A stretch of DNA of 64,000 nucleotides from Sebastes aleutianus. Taxonomy: Eukaryota > Chordata > Actinopteri > Perciformes > Sebastidae. The translations under genes were made by a program, and so were the position numbers. Location of the stretch: assembly GCA_916700875.1 (NCBI GenBank), contig CAKAKS010000074.1, forward strand, positions 522,232 through 586,231, in the 5' to 3' direction. Under the pieces are notes generated by a model. That model made no database searches, was not told where the DNA came from, and worked only from the letters and a program-made list of their open reading frames with translations. Of the stretch, positions 10,701 through 23,400 are shown piece after piece (the first letter of the stretch is position 1; each line of letters starts with the position of its first letter).

Positions 10701-13700
10701 GGTGTACATCATCTGAAAGCTGGAACCTGAAGATTCATTTGAGATGCAGCTCAGCACTGAGGGTCAAGTTTGTCTGACTTTTTTTTGGGGGATATTTCTC
10801 AGACTTTTTTTTCGGACATTTTTTATTTCTTCGGACATTTTTCAGACTTTGTTTTTGGACAACTACATCAATATGAAAAAAAAGTCATTTCTCAGACTTT
10901 TTTTCATAAATTTTTCAGACTTTGTTTCGGACATTTGTCTGAATTTTTTGGGGGATATTTCTCAGACTTTTGTTTTTCAGACGTTTTTCAGAATTTTTTT
11001 CGGACATTTATCTGACTTTTTTGGGGAGGATATTTCTCAGACTTTTGTTTTAGACATTTTTCAGACTTTTTTTTCAGACTTTTTTCCCAGTCATTTTTCA
11101 GACTTTTTTTCAGACTTTTTTGCCGGACTTTTTTTGGGGGGATATTTCTCCGACTTTTTTTCCGGACATTTTTCAGATTTTTTTTTCTCCAAACATTTTT
11201 TCAGACTTTTTTTTTTGGTCATTTTTTATTTCTTCGGACATTTTTCAGACTTTGTTTTTGGACAACTACACCAATGTGTAGTTGACGGTACAAAAGTGGT
11301 CGCACTACTCCAACTAAACATAATAAAACTAGAATTCATTTGTTTGTTGAATGAGCGCATCCATCCATCAGAGGTCTATCACAGTTACCCTGCATGTATG
11401 AGACACACTGACTTACTTAACTGGCAGAGATCTTCCACAGAGAAATCACTGTCTTTGAAGTGGGAGTTCTTCCTCCTGAAAGAGAGAAATATAATGATGA
11501 TGAAATAACAGCAGAGATCAAAAGAAAAGAACGAAAGCTGCAGACTGGATTCGACTTTTCCCTACGGAAGCTCGATATTCACTGAGTTAGTTATTTACTG
11601 TACGAGTGTTACTAAGAAAGAAAGAAAATAACAGACATGTATATATCATAAGTATAGATCACAACAGACGTGTATAGATCACAACAGACCTGTATAGATC
11701 ACAAAAGACCTGTGTAGATCACAACAGACCTGTATAGATCACAACAGACCTGTATAGATCACAAAAGACCTGTATAGATCACAAAAGACCTGTGTAGATC
11801 ACAACAGACCTGTATAGATCATAACAGACCTGTATAGATCACAACAGACCTGTATAGATCGCAACAGACGTGTATTGATCGCAACAGACCTGTGTAGATC
11901 ACAACAGACCTGTATAGATCACAACAGACCTGTATAGATCATAACAGACCTGTATAGATCATATTGACATGAAATAAGATAAAGGGAAGAACACACCTCT
12001 GTTTCTTAACAGCGGAGAACTTCTCTGAGACGATGTGCTTCAAAAAATTGAAGCAAAAAAAGAAAATCTGAGGAAGAAAAAGAAAATGTTTTGAGGAAAC
12101 AGATCGATCACAGATCAATCACAGATCAATCACAGATCAATCAAAGGTAAACTACTACACGTTCAGATGGAGACAGCAGCCCAGTAGGTAGAGCTGGGTA
12201 TCCTTTAATAAATGACCATATCAGTACCAGTACCAGTACCAGTACCCTTAAAGTGAGACCGATGACGCCGTCCCCCGACCCACACACACACACACACACC
12301 CCTGCGCTGACAGTAAAGAGCCGAACTGAACGTGCCACACGTTGTACCGGTAGTAACGTTTCTACCAGGCGGCGCCCGCAACGGTTAATACAAGGGAAAT
12401 ATATATATGTTTGAAGACGAGACAAAAAGTCACATAAACTATCTGATTTTTTATAATTAACGACTATTCGAAAGATCTAAAATCACAACCCACCCCTACT
12501 TGGTACCGGTTTATTTTGGTACCGACACCGAGCACTACCAGCAGACAGTGTGTCCTAACACACACCGTCACATGTCACAGGAAACAGTCGTCACACATCC
12601 GACAGCTAGCTGTTACCACCCAGTGAGATTCATGTGACTGAGGGAACATATAAATCTCTTCTATTGAGACTACTCAAGGTGTAGATACTATTATATACAT
12701 TTATACAAATATATAAAAATGATTGATGCATGTAATATTGTGTTCCTGTCAGTCTTCTTTCTGTAAACAGAAGTTATCATAGTCATAGAAAAATCAATAA
12801 AAGCTTAATATTGGGATAAACTTACCTCCTCCCCTTTGGAGAGTCGATCTGGCAGCATGTGACTGGAAACAGAGACAGAAGAACGGACGGTTACATATCA
12901 GCTGTCAGAATCACAAGTTGTCCATCTAAAGACGCATAAATTATAATTATAGAAGTTATAAAGTCTCTGAAGTTAATGTTTTTGATGCAACCCGTTTCAG
13001 AGAAGTGAGCTCCAGGAATGATTAAAACGCTGCTACTGGGCGGCTGGTTAGCTCAGTCGGTAGAGCGAGCGCCCATGTATCGCCAAGGCTCTGTCCCTTG
13101 CAGCGGTGGACCCGGGTTCGAATCCAGCCTGTGGTCCTTTCCGCATGTCAATTCTCTCTCTCCCCCTTTCAACACTGTCCTATCAATAACATGCTTAAAA
13201 AAATGCCCCCAAAAAAATAACATTAAAAAAAAAAAAAAAACGCTGCTACTAAAGAGAGAGTTCCTATAAGGTAGTTGACGGAGAGGTCATGACCGAGTCA
13301 TCGCTTATACCAACAAGTAGCTCGCTAAAGGTCACTACACACAAAGTCACTATGTAAACCTGTTTCAATTTCTATCCAATCAGATTCCCAGACATCCCGC
13401 CCCCTTCTGACACACAATGGTTATGTGCCAATCAGCTGTCAATTAACGGAGTTAAGCTGCAGGCGCCCGATAGCTCATGTAACGAGGCCGAGTCCTAACC
13501 GCGGCGGCCCGGGTTCGAATCCGACCTGCGGCCACTTCCGCATGTCGCCCCCATGTCGAAAGCTATGCCTATAAAAAGGCAAAAAAAATATTAAAAATAC
13601 ACTATTTTCAAGAGGAATATGCCGAAACTCAAGGCCTCAAAACTGTAATCCACAAACCGATGGGTGACCGTCACCGTGACTACGTCCACTTCTTATACAG

Positions 13701-14449
13701 TCTGTGGTTACCGCTAGTGATGGCGAGATGCTTCATCCCTGGACACTTTCAAAAAACACCTCAAGCACCACCTGTTCATCATCTGAACATCTGGCCTCTG
13801 ATCTCTAACTCTTCCTACACATCACTCTTCTAATTACTTAGCTACAGCTTTTCCTCGGTTTTATTTATCAGTATGATTTTGAGTGCCGTCTTTGTAAAGC
13901 GTCCTTGGGTTTCTTGAAAGGCGCTATATAAACCCAATTTATTATCATTATTTATTATCAATATTATTATTATTATTATATTATTATTATCATTATCAAT
14001 ATTATTATTATTATTATTATCATTATTATTATTATTATTATCATTATTATTATCATTATCATTATCAATATTATTATTATTATTATTATTATCATCATTA
14101 TTATTATCATTATCATTATCATCAATATTATTATTATCATTATCATTATCAATATTATTATTATTATTATCAATATTATTATTATTATTATCAACATCAT
14201 TATTATTATTATCATTATTATTATCATTATCATTATCAATATTATTATCATTATCATTATCAATATTATTATCATTATTATTATTATCAATATTATTATT
14301 ATCATTATCATTATCAATATTATTATTATCAATATTATTATTATTATCATTATCATTATCAATATTATTATCATTATCATTATCAATATTATTATCATTA
14401 TTATTATTATCAATATTATTATTATCATTATCATTATCAATATTATCAA

Positions 14450-14491
<42 letters not shown>

Positions 14492-17400
14492 CATTATATG
14501 CACACGAAACCACCTGTTGGTCAAAGTGTAAAACAGGCAGATATGTTCCAGATGTGTGGCAGTGGTTTAACCGGGCACAGGGCAGTGGATGTGCTTGTGT
14601 AACTAAAGGAAAATGATAGATGGGAGATGTTATTCGTTTTTATTCAGGAATAATAAGTTCTTAACTGTATTTCGGCTCCGGGCGTTAACGATACGAGCCT
14701 CGATACTCGTTTCACAGAAAACGTCCTGAATTACTCGACACACGCTCCGAAGCCTCGGCACATCACGTCACATCACTAGTTACCGCAGTCTTGGAAAGGA
14801 AGGAGTGAGTGGAGGGGTACTCAGTTGGTTGTAATCTGCAACCACACCACTAGATGCCGCCAAATCTTACACACTACACCTTTAACATAAGAAGACTCCT
14901 TCAAACATGAGTTGTTCAGAAAGTGCACGAGCACTGGAGCAGAATCTACTGGATTCTCTTGAGAGTGATTACAGCTACTTCGGTGCTGCCGACGCTGTTT
15001 GTTTACGGCCACGAAAGAGAAATCGATAGATTACTCCACAAATAACCTGGAGTCCAACTAGGATTCAGTTGTGACTGATGAGGTGAAGTGCAGCAGCAGC
15101 AGGAGCTCTGGGCGCTCCCTCTGCTTCATCCAGCTCCTTCCTCACTGATCTCTCACACACAAACACACTTCTTCTGCCGGGTCAGTGTCCCAGGGGCTTG
15201 GGCGAGCCTGCTGCTGTGTAATTACATGAAGGGGCTTTTTACGAGACTGCCTCTGATGAACACAAATTGGAGAAATCTTGCTGGTAATTATGAAAGGAGA
15301 ACCCGAGAGAGAGAGTGTGCATTCAAGAGAGAGAGAGAGAGAGAGAGGGAGGATAAAAGATGTGGTCAAGAGCAAAGCCAGAGTCGTACTACTCGTCTCA
15401 TGTTGTCCCGGCCTTCCTCTCCCACCGCTTCATTAAACAGTCACTTTTCAATTATGCGTCTCAGACGAACACGGCGCATCTCAAACCACACGGCACGGAC
15501 GAGCTGCAAAAGCACCTCTAAACTATTTATGCCGGCTAATGCTCCGCGAGCTACGGCTCACCATGAAGTCATGAAATTATGATAGTGATGATTATTTTTA
15601 CCCGAAGAGGAACCAGTCGTAAGCGATGGTCAGGTACAGGATCTCGGCCGGCTCCAGGCTGGCGTGCACGGCGCCGTCCTGTGAAAAATACATGAGGAGA
15701 ATGAGTCAAATGAAATCAAATTAAACACCGTGGGCCGATCGTCCACGAGGACGTCATGCAGCTCCGGACACTCAAACTGGATTTCTTATTCTGTCTGAAG
15801 AGCACTCCGTATGCGTGGTTTCATGAGGAGCTTCCAGAGTGGAGGAACAGATTACATATTCATAACACAACGGGTTCTATTTTTAATAAAGGCGATGAAT
15901 ACAGAAGAGGCTGATTAAAACGTGTGTTTGAAATGGTGAATGAGTTGTATGAGGAGAGGTATGAATGAGGAGGATTACTGGAGTCACTAATGGATGTTGG
16001 AGAGGCCGACTGAGCAGCCGGGTGACGGGGGGGTCACGTGGAGAGACACCGGGGGGGAATCAAGGAGAAGAGAAGACAAGTAAGGACTTACTGCCCACAG
16101 GGAGAGCCTGAGGAGGGACACGAACAGAGGCGTCCGGTCCCAGCCTGATATGCAGTGCACCAGGAGGCCGCTCTCATCTGAAACAACACACATCATCAGA
16201 AACACCGATTAGTCATTACATCATCAGAAACACTGATTAGTCATTACATCATACCTACAGACCACCTACAGACCACCTACAGACCACCTACAGACCACCT
16301 ACAGACCACCTATAGACCAACTTTAGACCACCTACCATCACTGTTGATGATGTGCAGCAGCAGCTTCAGGTAGTTCTGGGTCTGCTCCACCAGGTCCCAC
16401 GACTGAACAACAGACACAAACACATGAACACGTCAGTAAATACACAGTGAGGTTTAAACCAGACCATGTTCCCCTTAAGAGGAGACCCCTTAACAATCTT
16501 TAACTTCTAGATATCACCATGAAACCTCCCCAGCTGATTACTGACATTAAGACAATTATTTTTTGTATTACAAGTTTTCTGAAATGTGATGTTTAAATAT
16601 GTAAATGAGGCGTTATCTAACGGTAACTGTTGGTGAATTTAGGAGAAATCTACAGACAGAAATAGACAAAGTAGTGAAATAAACAGCTGAATGTGTATTT
16701 TAGATGTTTTCTTTCCACTAGTCTGAGAGAAGACGTGTTATAGAAGCTACATAGAGCTAAATCTCTAAATTGACTTGTGTATGAATAAACTATGTTTTAG
16801 CCTGAAGTGTCTGACAGAATCCTCTGAGACGCCGTCTGGAGGAATCATCTCCTGCATCAGCTTGTTCCAGCTGTTTGTTTAATCAAATTAAAGATCCTGA
16901 CGCTAGTCTGTGTTTTTTTATGGTTGCACCATCATTTGATACCCATTTCTCCTGAACTCAGCCGTACATATGGTATGTTAATAAAGCTATGTGGGTTTGA
17001 ACAATGTTTGAGTCTAGCTATAACTGTATGTGTGTGAGTGGTTATATGAACCAGAGCAGTCTGCAGGTTGGACTACAGATGGCACTGACGCACCACTAAT
17101 ATAACAGAGAACAACAACAGAGAGAGGACGTTAGATAAGAAGAGAAGAGAGGAGGTAACCTGGTATCGAGTCCAGTCAATGTTCAAGTTCTGAGTAAAGC
17201 ACATGGGGATTGTCAAAGGAGCGTCCACATAGTCCTGTCAGAGGAGAGAGACACGGTGTCATTAGGTTAAAACAACAGAGCCACGCTGCTGTATAATAAT
17301 CACAGAGACGACAGAGAACAGTCTCTATACCTGATTCCAGTTGAACACCAGACCCTCTGCTGTGTAGTCTCTGTCTTTGTAATCCTTAAAAAACTCACAC

Positions 17401-20400
17401 CCTAAAAAAAGACAAGAAGAATCCCATTCAGCACACCTGGGTCCGGAGTTCTAGCTAAGGCCACAGAATGGTTATCTCGCACGACAGCTGGATTCTCCCG
17501 ATAAACACGAGATAATGCAATATCACATGTTGTCAGGCTTCAAGCAACGTGTCTGTGTCCTAACCACGGTGCTACGGGCCAATATCAGCGTGCTGAGAGG
17601 AGCTGCTGGCAGCTATGAGCGTGGTTTAGGGGGATGTGACGCGACGACACAGAGAGGTCGTTCTAAGAAAGGGATAATGCACAGCGAGCCGGTCATTGTT
17701 GTGAAATGAACCCCGACACGAAGCGGTCTTGCATCGCACTGAACACCGTCTCGGTTAGTCTTTCTAGCAATCACCAACTCTGGTTTGGTTGAAATAAAAC
17801 CTTATTTTACTGAGTTAGATGTGAGAATATGCCGGCTCTACGTGTTATTTCTCTCTGATGTATCTCTCTGCCTGCAGAGCAGCCGCCGGGCGCCTCCCGT
17901 TCGTTATTAATAACGATTCATCTACTACATCGATGTAACCATTTATATTCCTACGATCCAACTGCATCGATAGGTACTCGGCAAGTTGTCCTTCACGGGG
18001 GACGCATATTGATATAAAATCGATTTGCAAAGTAAATAATCGATTGTATTGATGCTAAGAATTTGCACCTTGTATTTAAGGACGTTATATGAAAGTGAAA
18101 GAAATGTTAAACGTTCACTCTCCCTGTGTATGATGTCATCGAAATGCTTCAGCAGCGCATCCCAGAAATACAACAACAAAACAAAGCAGGCTGACGGCGA
18201 GGAAGAGCAAGAGGAGCGAGAGATTTTCAAGCCGCGTTTGAGGTCCAGCGTGTGGAAACATTTTGGCTTTTGCAAAAAGGGAGATGCCCTCGATCAATCG
18301 CTCGCTGTTTGCAGAATATGAAAGGCCAGGTGAAATACAACGGCAACACGACCAATCTGTCCACTCGCCTCCTGAGACGCCATGGGATTGCTAACACCGA
18401 ACGCCCAGGTACCTCTAGCATAGTTAGTGTATGTATATGCCATCAATTGTTGTGTTTACTTCTTTATATCCATAATTCATTCATCCCTCATTCTCTTACA
18501 AGAAAAACTTTGAAGAATCGATTTCAGGCCATTGAATCGTGTCGTGTCGTATCGTGTCGCATCGTGTTGCATCGTATCGCATCGTGTTGCATCGTATCGT
18601 ATCGTATCGTGTCGTATCGTATCGTATCGTATCGCTCTAGATGAGCCAAATATCGTCTTTGAATCGTAACAGAACCATGGAAAGTGATACGTATCATATC
18701 GTTGTAAAAAGTTAGCGTTACACCCCTAATTACTAAATTAGACAAACATTGCTAAAAAAACAAAAAACAAAACAACCGGTGACGTACTCAGCCAATCGCT
18801 CAACCATATTATACACCTATATATACCTATATACTGTATCTGCAGTGAGCTAATATCTGCTGATAAACAGTATCGGTCCAGCTCGAGTGGACTTAAAGGT
18901 GCAGTGTGCAGGATTTGGCGGCATCTAGTGGTGTGGTTACAGATTGCAACCAGGTGAATACCCCTGCGCTCACCCCTCCCTTTCTAAGTGTGTAGGAGAA
19001 CTACGGTGGCCTTCAGGTAACGTAAAAACGCAAAAGAACCCGCTCCCTATGTAGATATGAAGGGCTCATTTGAAGCTAAGGAAAACACAACCATTCTTAG
19101 TTTCAGGTGATTAAACACGAATGAAAACAGAATTATGAATATCATATTCCGTTTCTGCTCATAGAGCCTCTGAAATCCTTTAACATGAGGAGTTTATACC
19201 TGGATAAGGCACAGAGAGCAAAGTGAAGTCTGCATAGCGTTGAGCCTTGTCCGCCTTCTCGGAGGACGTCACACTGCAGAGACAGAAAGAAAGACGACAT
19301 GAGATACATTGTGAGCATTCATGGGCACCTTCAGTATTCTAATACGCAACTCGTTTACATCATACACAGACATGTTATTACAGCTACAGCAGAATCGGTG
19401 TAACATTTTGGGACATAGGCAGGCTGCTGCGTTTATTTTCGTTCATCTTTAAAGGGACTGTTTGTAAGAATCCTAAATGTCTTGTTAACAGCTTCACCTG
19501 TGGCCGTTAAGTCAACTAAAGTCAGCGTCCTGTTGCTGGCGCTTGTGCTCGCTCTACATAGACATGAAGGAGCATCGCTCAACACAGTGAGGAGACACAC
19601 GTCAGCTAAAAGCACAATATCACTCTATATTTCAGCTGCTTGGCAGTAATGTTAGCTGACCAGACCAAGGTCTCTCCATGAATCAATGCTGATCCTAGTG
19701 TTGGCTTTTCCCGCCTCAGCCTCCCGACCGCGGCCGGAGGGAACGGGGGAGACGCCGGAGTTTTGGTCGGAGACGATAACGTTTCTCTCTGCGGAGCCCC
19801 GTCACTTCACAAGACACGGGAAACCTCTGTTGGTATGGAGGAGCTGCAGCAGTTATTTCTGCACAAACGTCCACTGAACATTCACTAGATATTCTCAGAG
19901 CTAAACTAACTCTTCTGCAGTGTGGAGTGAGCAGCATGCACGTGAGAGGTGGAGAGAGAGAGAGAGAGAAGGAGCGCGGTGTGTGAGTGAAGGCAGGCAG
20001 AGGAGCAGAGGAGCAGAGTACAGCAGAGACTCCGGTCCTGGAGACCAAAGCTACGGTCTCCTCCACGGCCTCCGACCGCGTCCTCCGACACTGTTTAACA
20101 GTTTCACTGCCTTTCTAGCATTAACATTGTTCCATACCATAACATTCCTTACATCCTTCTTTGGTTTGTCCTGGTATGTTCGCTGCTGTTTTCATCGTTA
20201 AGCACCAGATCCATCTGTTCCACATGTAACCACTAACAGTGTGTTATCGGGATGAACTACTGTTCAGATCTCAAGCCTCCCCAGCTTAGACATAATCAAA
20301 AGCACGCTGTATGCACACAGTCTCCATTAGCGGCAGAATCTGCAGAAGACCTCAAGCCAAACACAAATACCACTGAGTCAACAGTCAGATGCCTTCCATG

Positions 20401-23400
20401 AGGTTCCTTCCAACAAAGTCCAGCGTAAACAGTGACCTAGATAACAGGATGAACTAGTCCGTGCTGTTCCTTACTTTAGGCCAAACTTAACCTTCTTGTT
20501 CTCCACCATCAGGTCACAGATGGAGCGAACCGAGAGGTAACGTAGCAGCTTAATGTCGTGGCCTCGAACCTTGTCGAACAGCTGGGAGTCCCCGTTCCTG
20601 AGGAGGAGGAGGAGGGAGAGATGAAGGAAGAAGAGGAGGAGAAAGACAAATTAAATAAGAGAAAGGGGGTCATTCATTATTGTCACAAGTATTTAGTGTC
20701 ACATTCTGATTAACTCACAGACAGAGCAGTCTCTGATGTTCATTGTACACTAATCTAGTTAAAGGTCAACTCCATCTGCCTTCTTTTCTGGGTTTTTTAA
20801 ATAGAAATGTCTATTCAGCAAAAAGCAGAGACGTAGTTACCACAGTAAGCTAATCAATAAGGTTATGACTAATGTGAACGCTAGTACTAGCTGAGTCAGA
20901 TCGCTGTGCTAAGATTAGAAACAACTGAAAGGGTTAGTACGGATTTATTGAAGTGGGGTTGTATGTATACTCCTGTCTTCTGAGAGGTAAGATTACTGTT
21001 TTTGTGAATGGAGTCTGGTGGCTTTGAACAGAGTGATTTAACGGCTTAAGCTCCCCGTCAGAAAGGGCTGTCTGATGGTAAAGGGCTGTCTGATGGTAAA
21101 GGGCTGTCTGATGGTAAAGGACTGTCTGATGGTAAAGGACTGTTTGATGGTAAAGGACGGTCTGATGGTAAAGGACTGTCTGATGGTAAAGGGCTGTCTG
21201 ATGGTAAAGGACGGTCTGATGGTAAAGGACTGTCTGATGGTAAAGGACTGTCTGATGGTAAAGGGCTGTCTGATGGTAAAGGGCTGTCTGATGGTAAAGG
21301 ACGGTCTGATGGTGAGGTAAAGGACTGTCTGATGGTAAAGGACTGTCTGATGGTAAAGGGCTGTCTGATGGTAAAGGACTGTCTGATGGTAAAGGACTGT
21401 CTGATGGTAAAGGGCTGTCTGATGGTAAAGGACTGTCTGATGGTAAAGGACTGTCTGATGGTAAAGGGCTGTCTGATGGTAAAGGACTGTCTGATGGTAA
21501 AGGGCTGTCTGATGGTAAAGGACTGTCTGATGGTAAAGGACTGTCTGATGGTAAAGGACTGTCTGATGGTAAAGGGCTGTCTGATGGTAAAGGACTGTCT
21601 GATGGTAAAAGACTGTCTGATGGTAAAGGACTGTCTGATGGTGAGGTAAAGGACTGTCTGATGGTAAAGGGCTGTCTGATGGTAAAGGGCTGTCTGATGG
21701 TGAGGTAAAGGACTGTCTGATGGTAAAGGACTGTCTGATGGTAAAGGACTGTCTGATGGTAAAGGACTGTCTGATGGTGAGGTAAAGGATTGTCTGATGG
21801 TAAAGGACTGTCTGATGGTAAAGGATTGTCTGATGGTGAGGTAAAGGACTGTCTGATGGTAAAGGACTGTCTGATGGTGAGGTAAAGGATTGTCTGATGG
21901 TAAAGGACTGTCTGATGGTAAAGGACTGTCTGATGGTGAGGTAAAGGACTGTCTGATGGTAAAGGGCTGTTTGATGGTAAAGGACGGTCTGATGGTAAAG
22001 GACTGTCTGATGGTAAAGGACTGTCTGATGGTAAAGGGCTGTCTGATGGTAAAGGGCTGTCTGATGGTAAAGGACGGTCTGATGGTGAGGTAAAGGACTG
22101 TCTGATGGTAAAGGACTGTCTGATGGTAAAGGGCTGTCTGATGGTAAAGGACTGTCTGATGGTAAAGGACTGTCTGATGGTAAAGGGCTGTCTGATGGTA
22201 AAGGACTGTCTGATGGTAAAGGACTGTCTGATGGTAAAGGGCTGTCTGATGGTAAAGGACTGTCTGATGGTAAAGGGCTGTCTGATGGTAAAGGACTGTC
22301 TGATGGTAAAGGACTGTCTGATGGTAAAGGACTGTCTGATGGTAAAAGACTGTCTGATGGTAAAGGACTGTCTGATGGTGAGGTAAAGGACTGTCTGATG
22401 GTAAAGGGCTGTCTGATGGTAAAGGGCTGTCTGATGGTGAGGTAAAGGACTGTCTGATGGTAAAGGACTGTCTGATGGTAAAGGACTGTCTGATGGTAAA
22501 GGACTGTCTGATGGTGAGGTAAAGGATTGTCTGATGGTAAAGGACTGTCTGATGGTAAAGGACTGTCTGATGGTGAGGTAAAGGACTGTCTGATGGTAAA
22601 GGACTGTCTGATGGTGAGGTAAAGGATTGTCTGATGGTAAAGGACTGTCTGATGGTAAAGGACTGTCTGATGGTGAGGTAAAGGACTGTCTGATGGTAAA
22701 GGACTGTCTGATGGTGAGGTAAATCATGACTGCAGTTTTTCACTGTTCCCTGACGTTTCATAGACCATCAGATAGCTAAAGCTGTTATATCGCTCTCTTC
22801 AAAGCCACCAGACTCCATTCACAAAAACAGGTATTTTCCCTCTCAGAACACAGTTGAGTAGCGGGTCTACCGCTGCATCCATCGGTTAGATTGTTTGTGT
22901 TATTGAGTGACTTTAGGAAACGTGGCGTCCACAGCAGTACGTTGCTGAGCTTCTGTGTTGGTACTCCTCTGTCTGCTCCTCCAAACTGGGCTGACCGCTA
23001 AGTTATGTGTGTGTTTAGCAGCGTCATCCTGCAGAAACCTACTTCAGTTTTTAAAAGGGCTTGAAGGGAAAACAGCATTTTGATGCTAAAACATACTCTG
23101 ACCAAAATGTTAATGTTCGGTTTTGAATACATGATGAAAACCACTGGGAAGATACAGAATGATATAAAAACCTCAAAATAATGGACCTGACCATTAAAGT
23201 AATTTGATTACCTGACTGCACTGTCGTCCTCTGGAACCTCCTCAGACTCCGTCCACGTGTCATCGGTGCCTCCTAGAATAAAAACACACGGAAGCGTTCA
23301 AGATGAATATCTTCACTCAAAGTGAAACTGAAAATCAGTTATTGTGATTTCAAACAGAAGTCCATCTGGTTGGTTTTAAGGGTGAAAACAAACTCAGTTT

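Noticed and set aside
10744..11508. Plus-strand frame of 254 codons with FFRLFF-type repeats, resembling a membrane protein
   Set aside because: Hydrophobic only because the T-rich simple repeat encodes Phe and Leu; it runs antisense across mtmr14 exon 15.
13038..13125. Possible functional tRNA gene
   Set aside because: Box A and box B are present, but the sequence continues into a SINE body and A-rich tail with target duplications, and I could not fold a convincing cloverleaf with a matched acceptor stem.
13842..14524. Asn/Asp-rich and Ile-rich frames
   Set aside because: Translation of the ATT/ATC microsatellite.
15088..15582. Plus-strand frame of 164 codons in intron 12 of mtmr14
   Set aside because: No recognisable domain, contains a GA repeat, and codon pattern does not suggest coding; chance frame.
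20934..22761. Minus-strand frames of 597 and 567 codons (TIRQSF / SDSPLP repeats)
   Set aside because: By-product of the 18-bp minisatellite; two overlapping frames are equally open.
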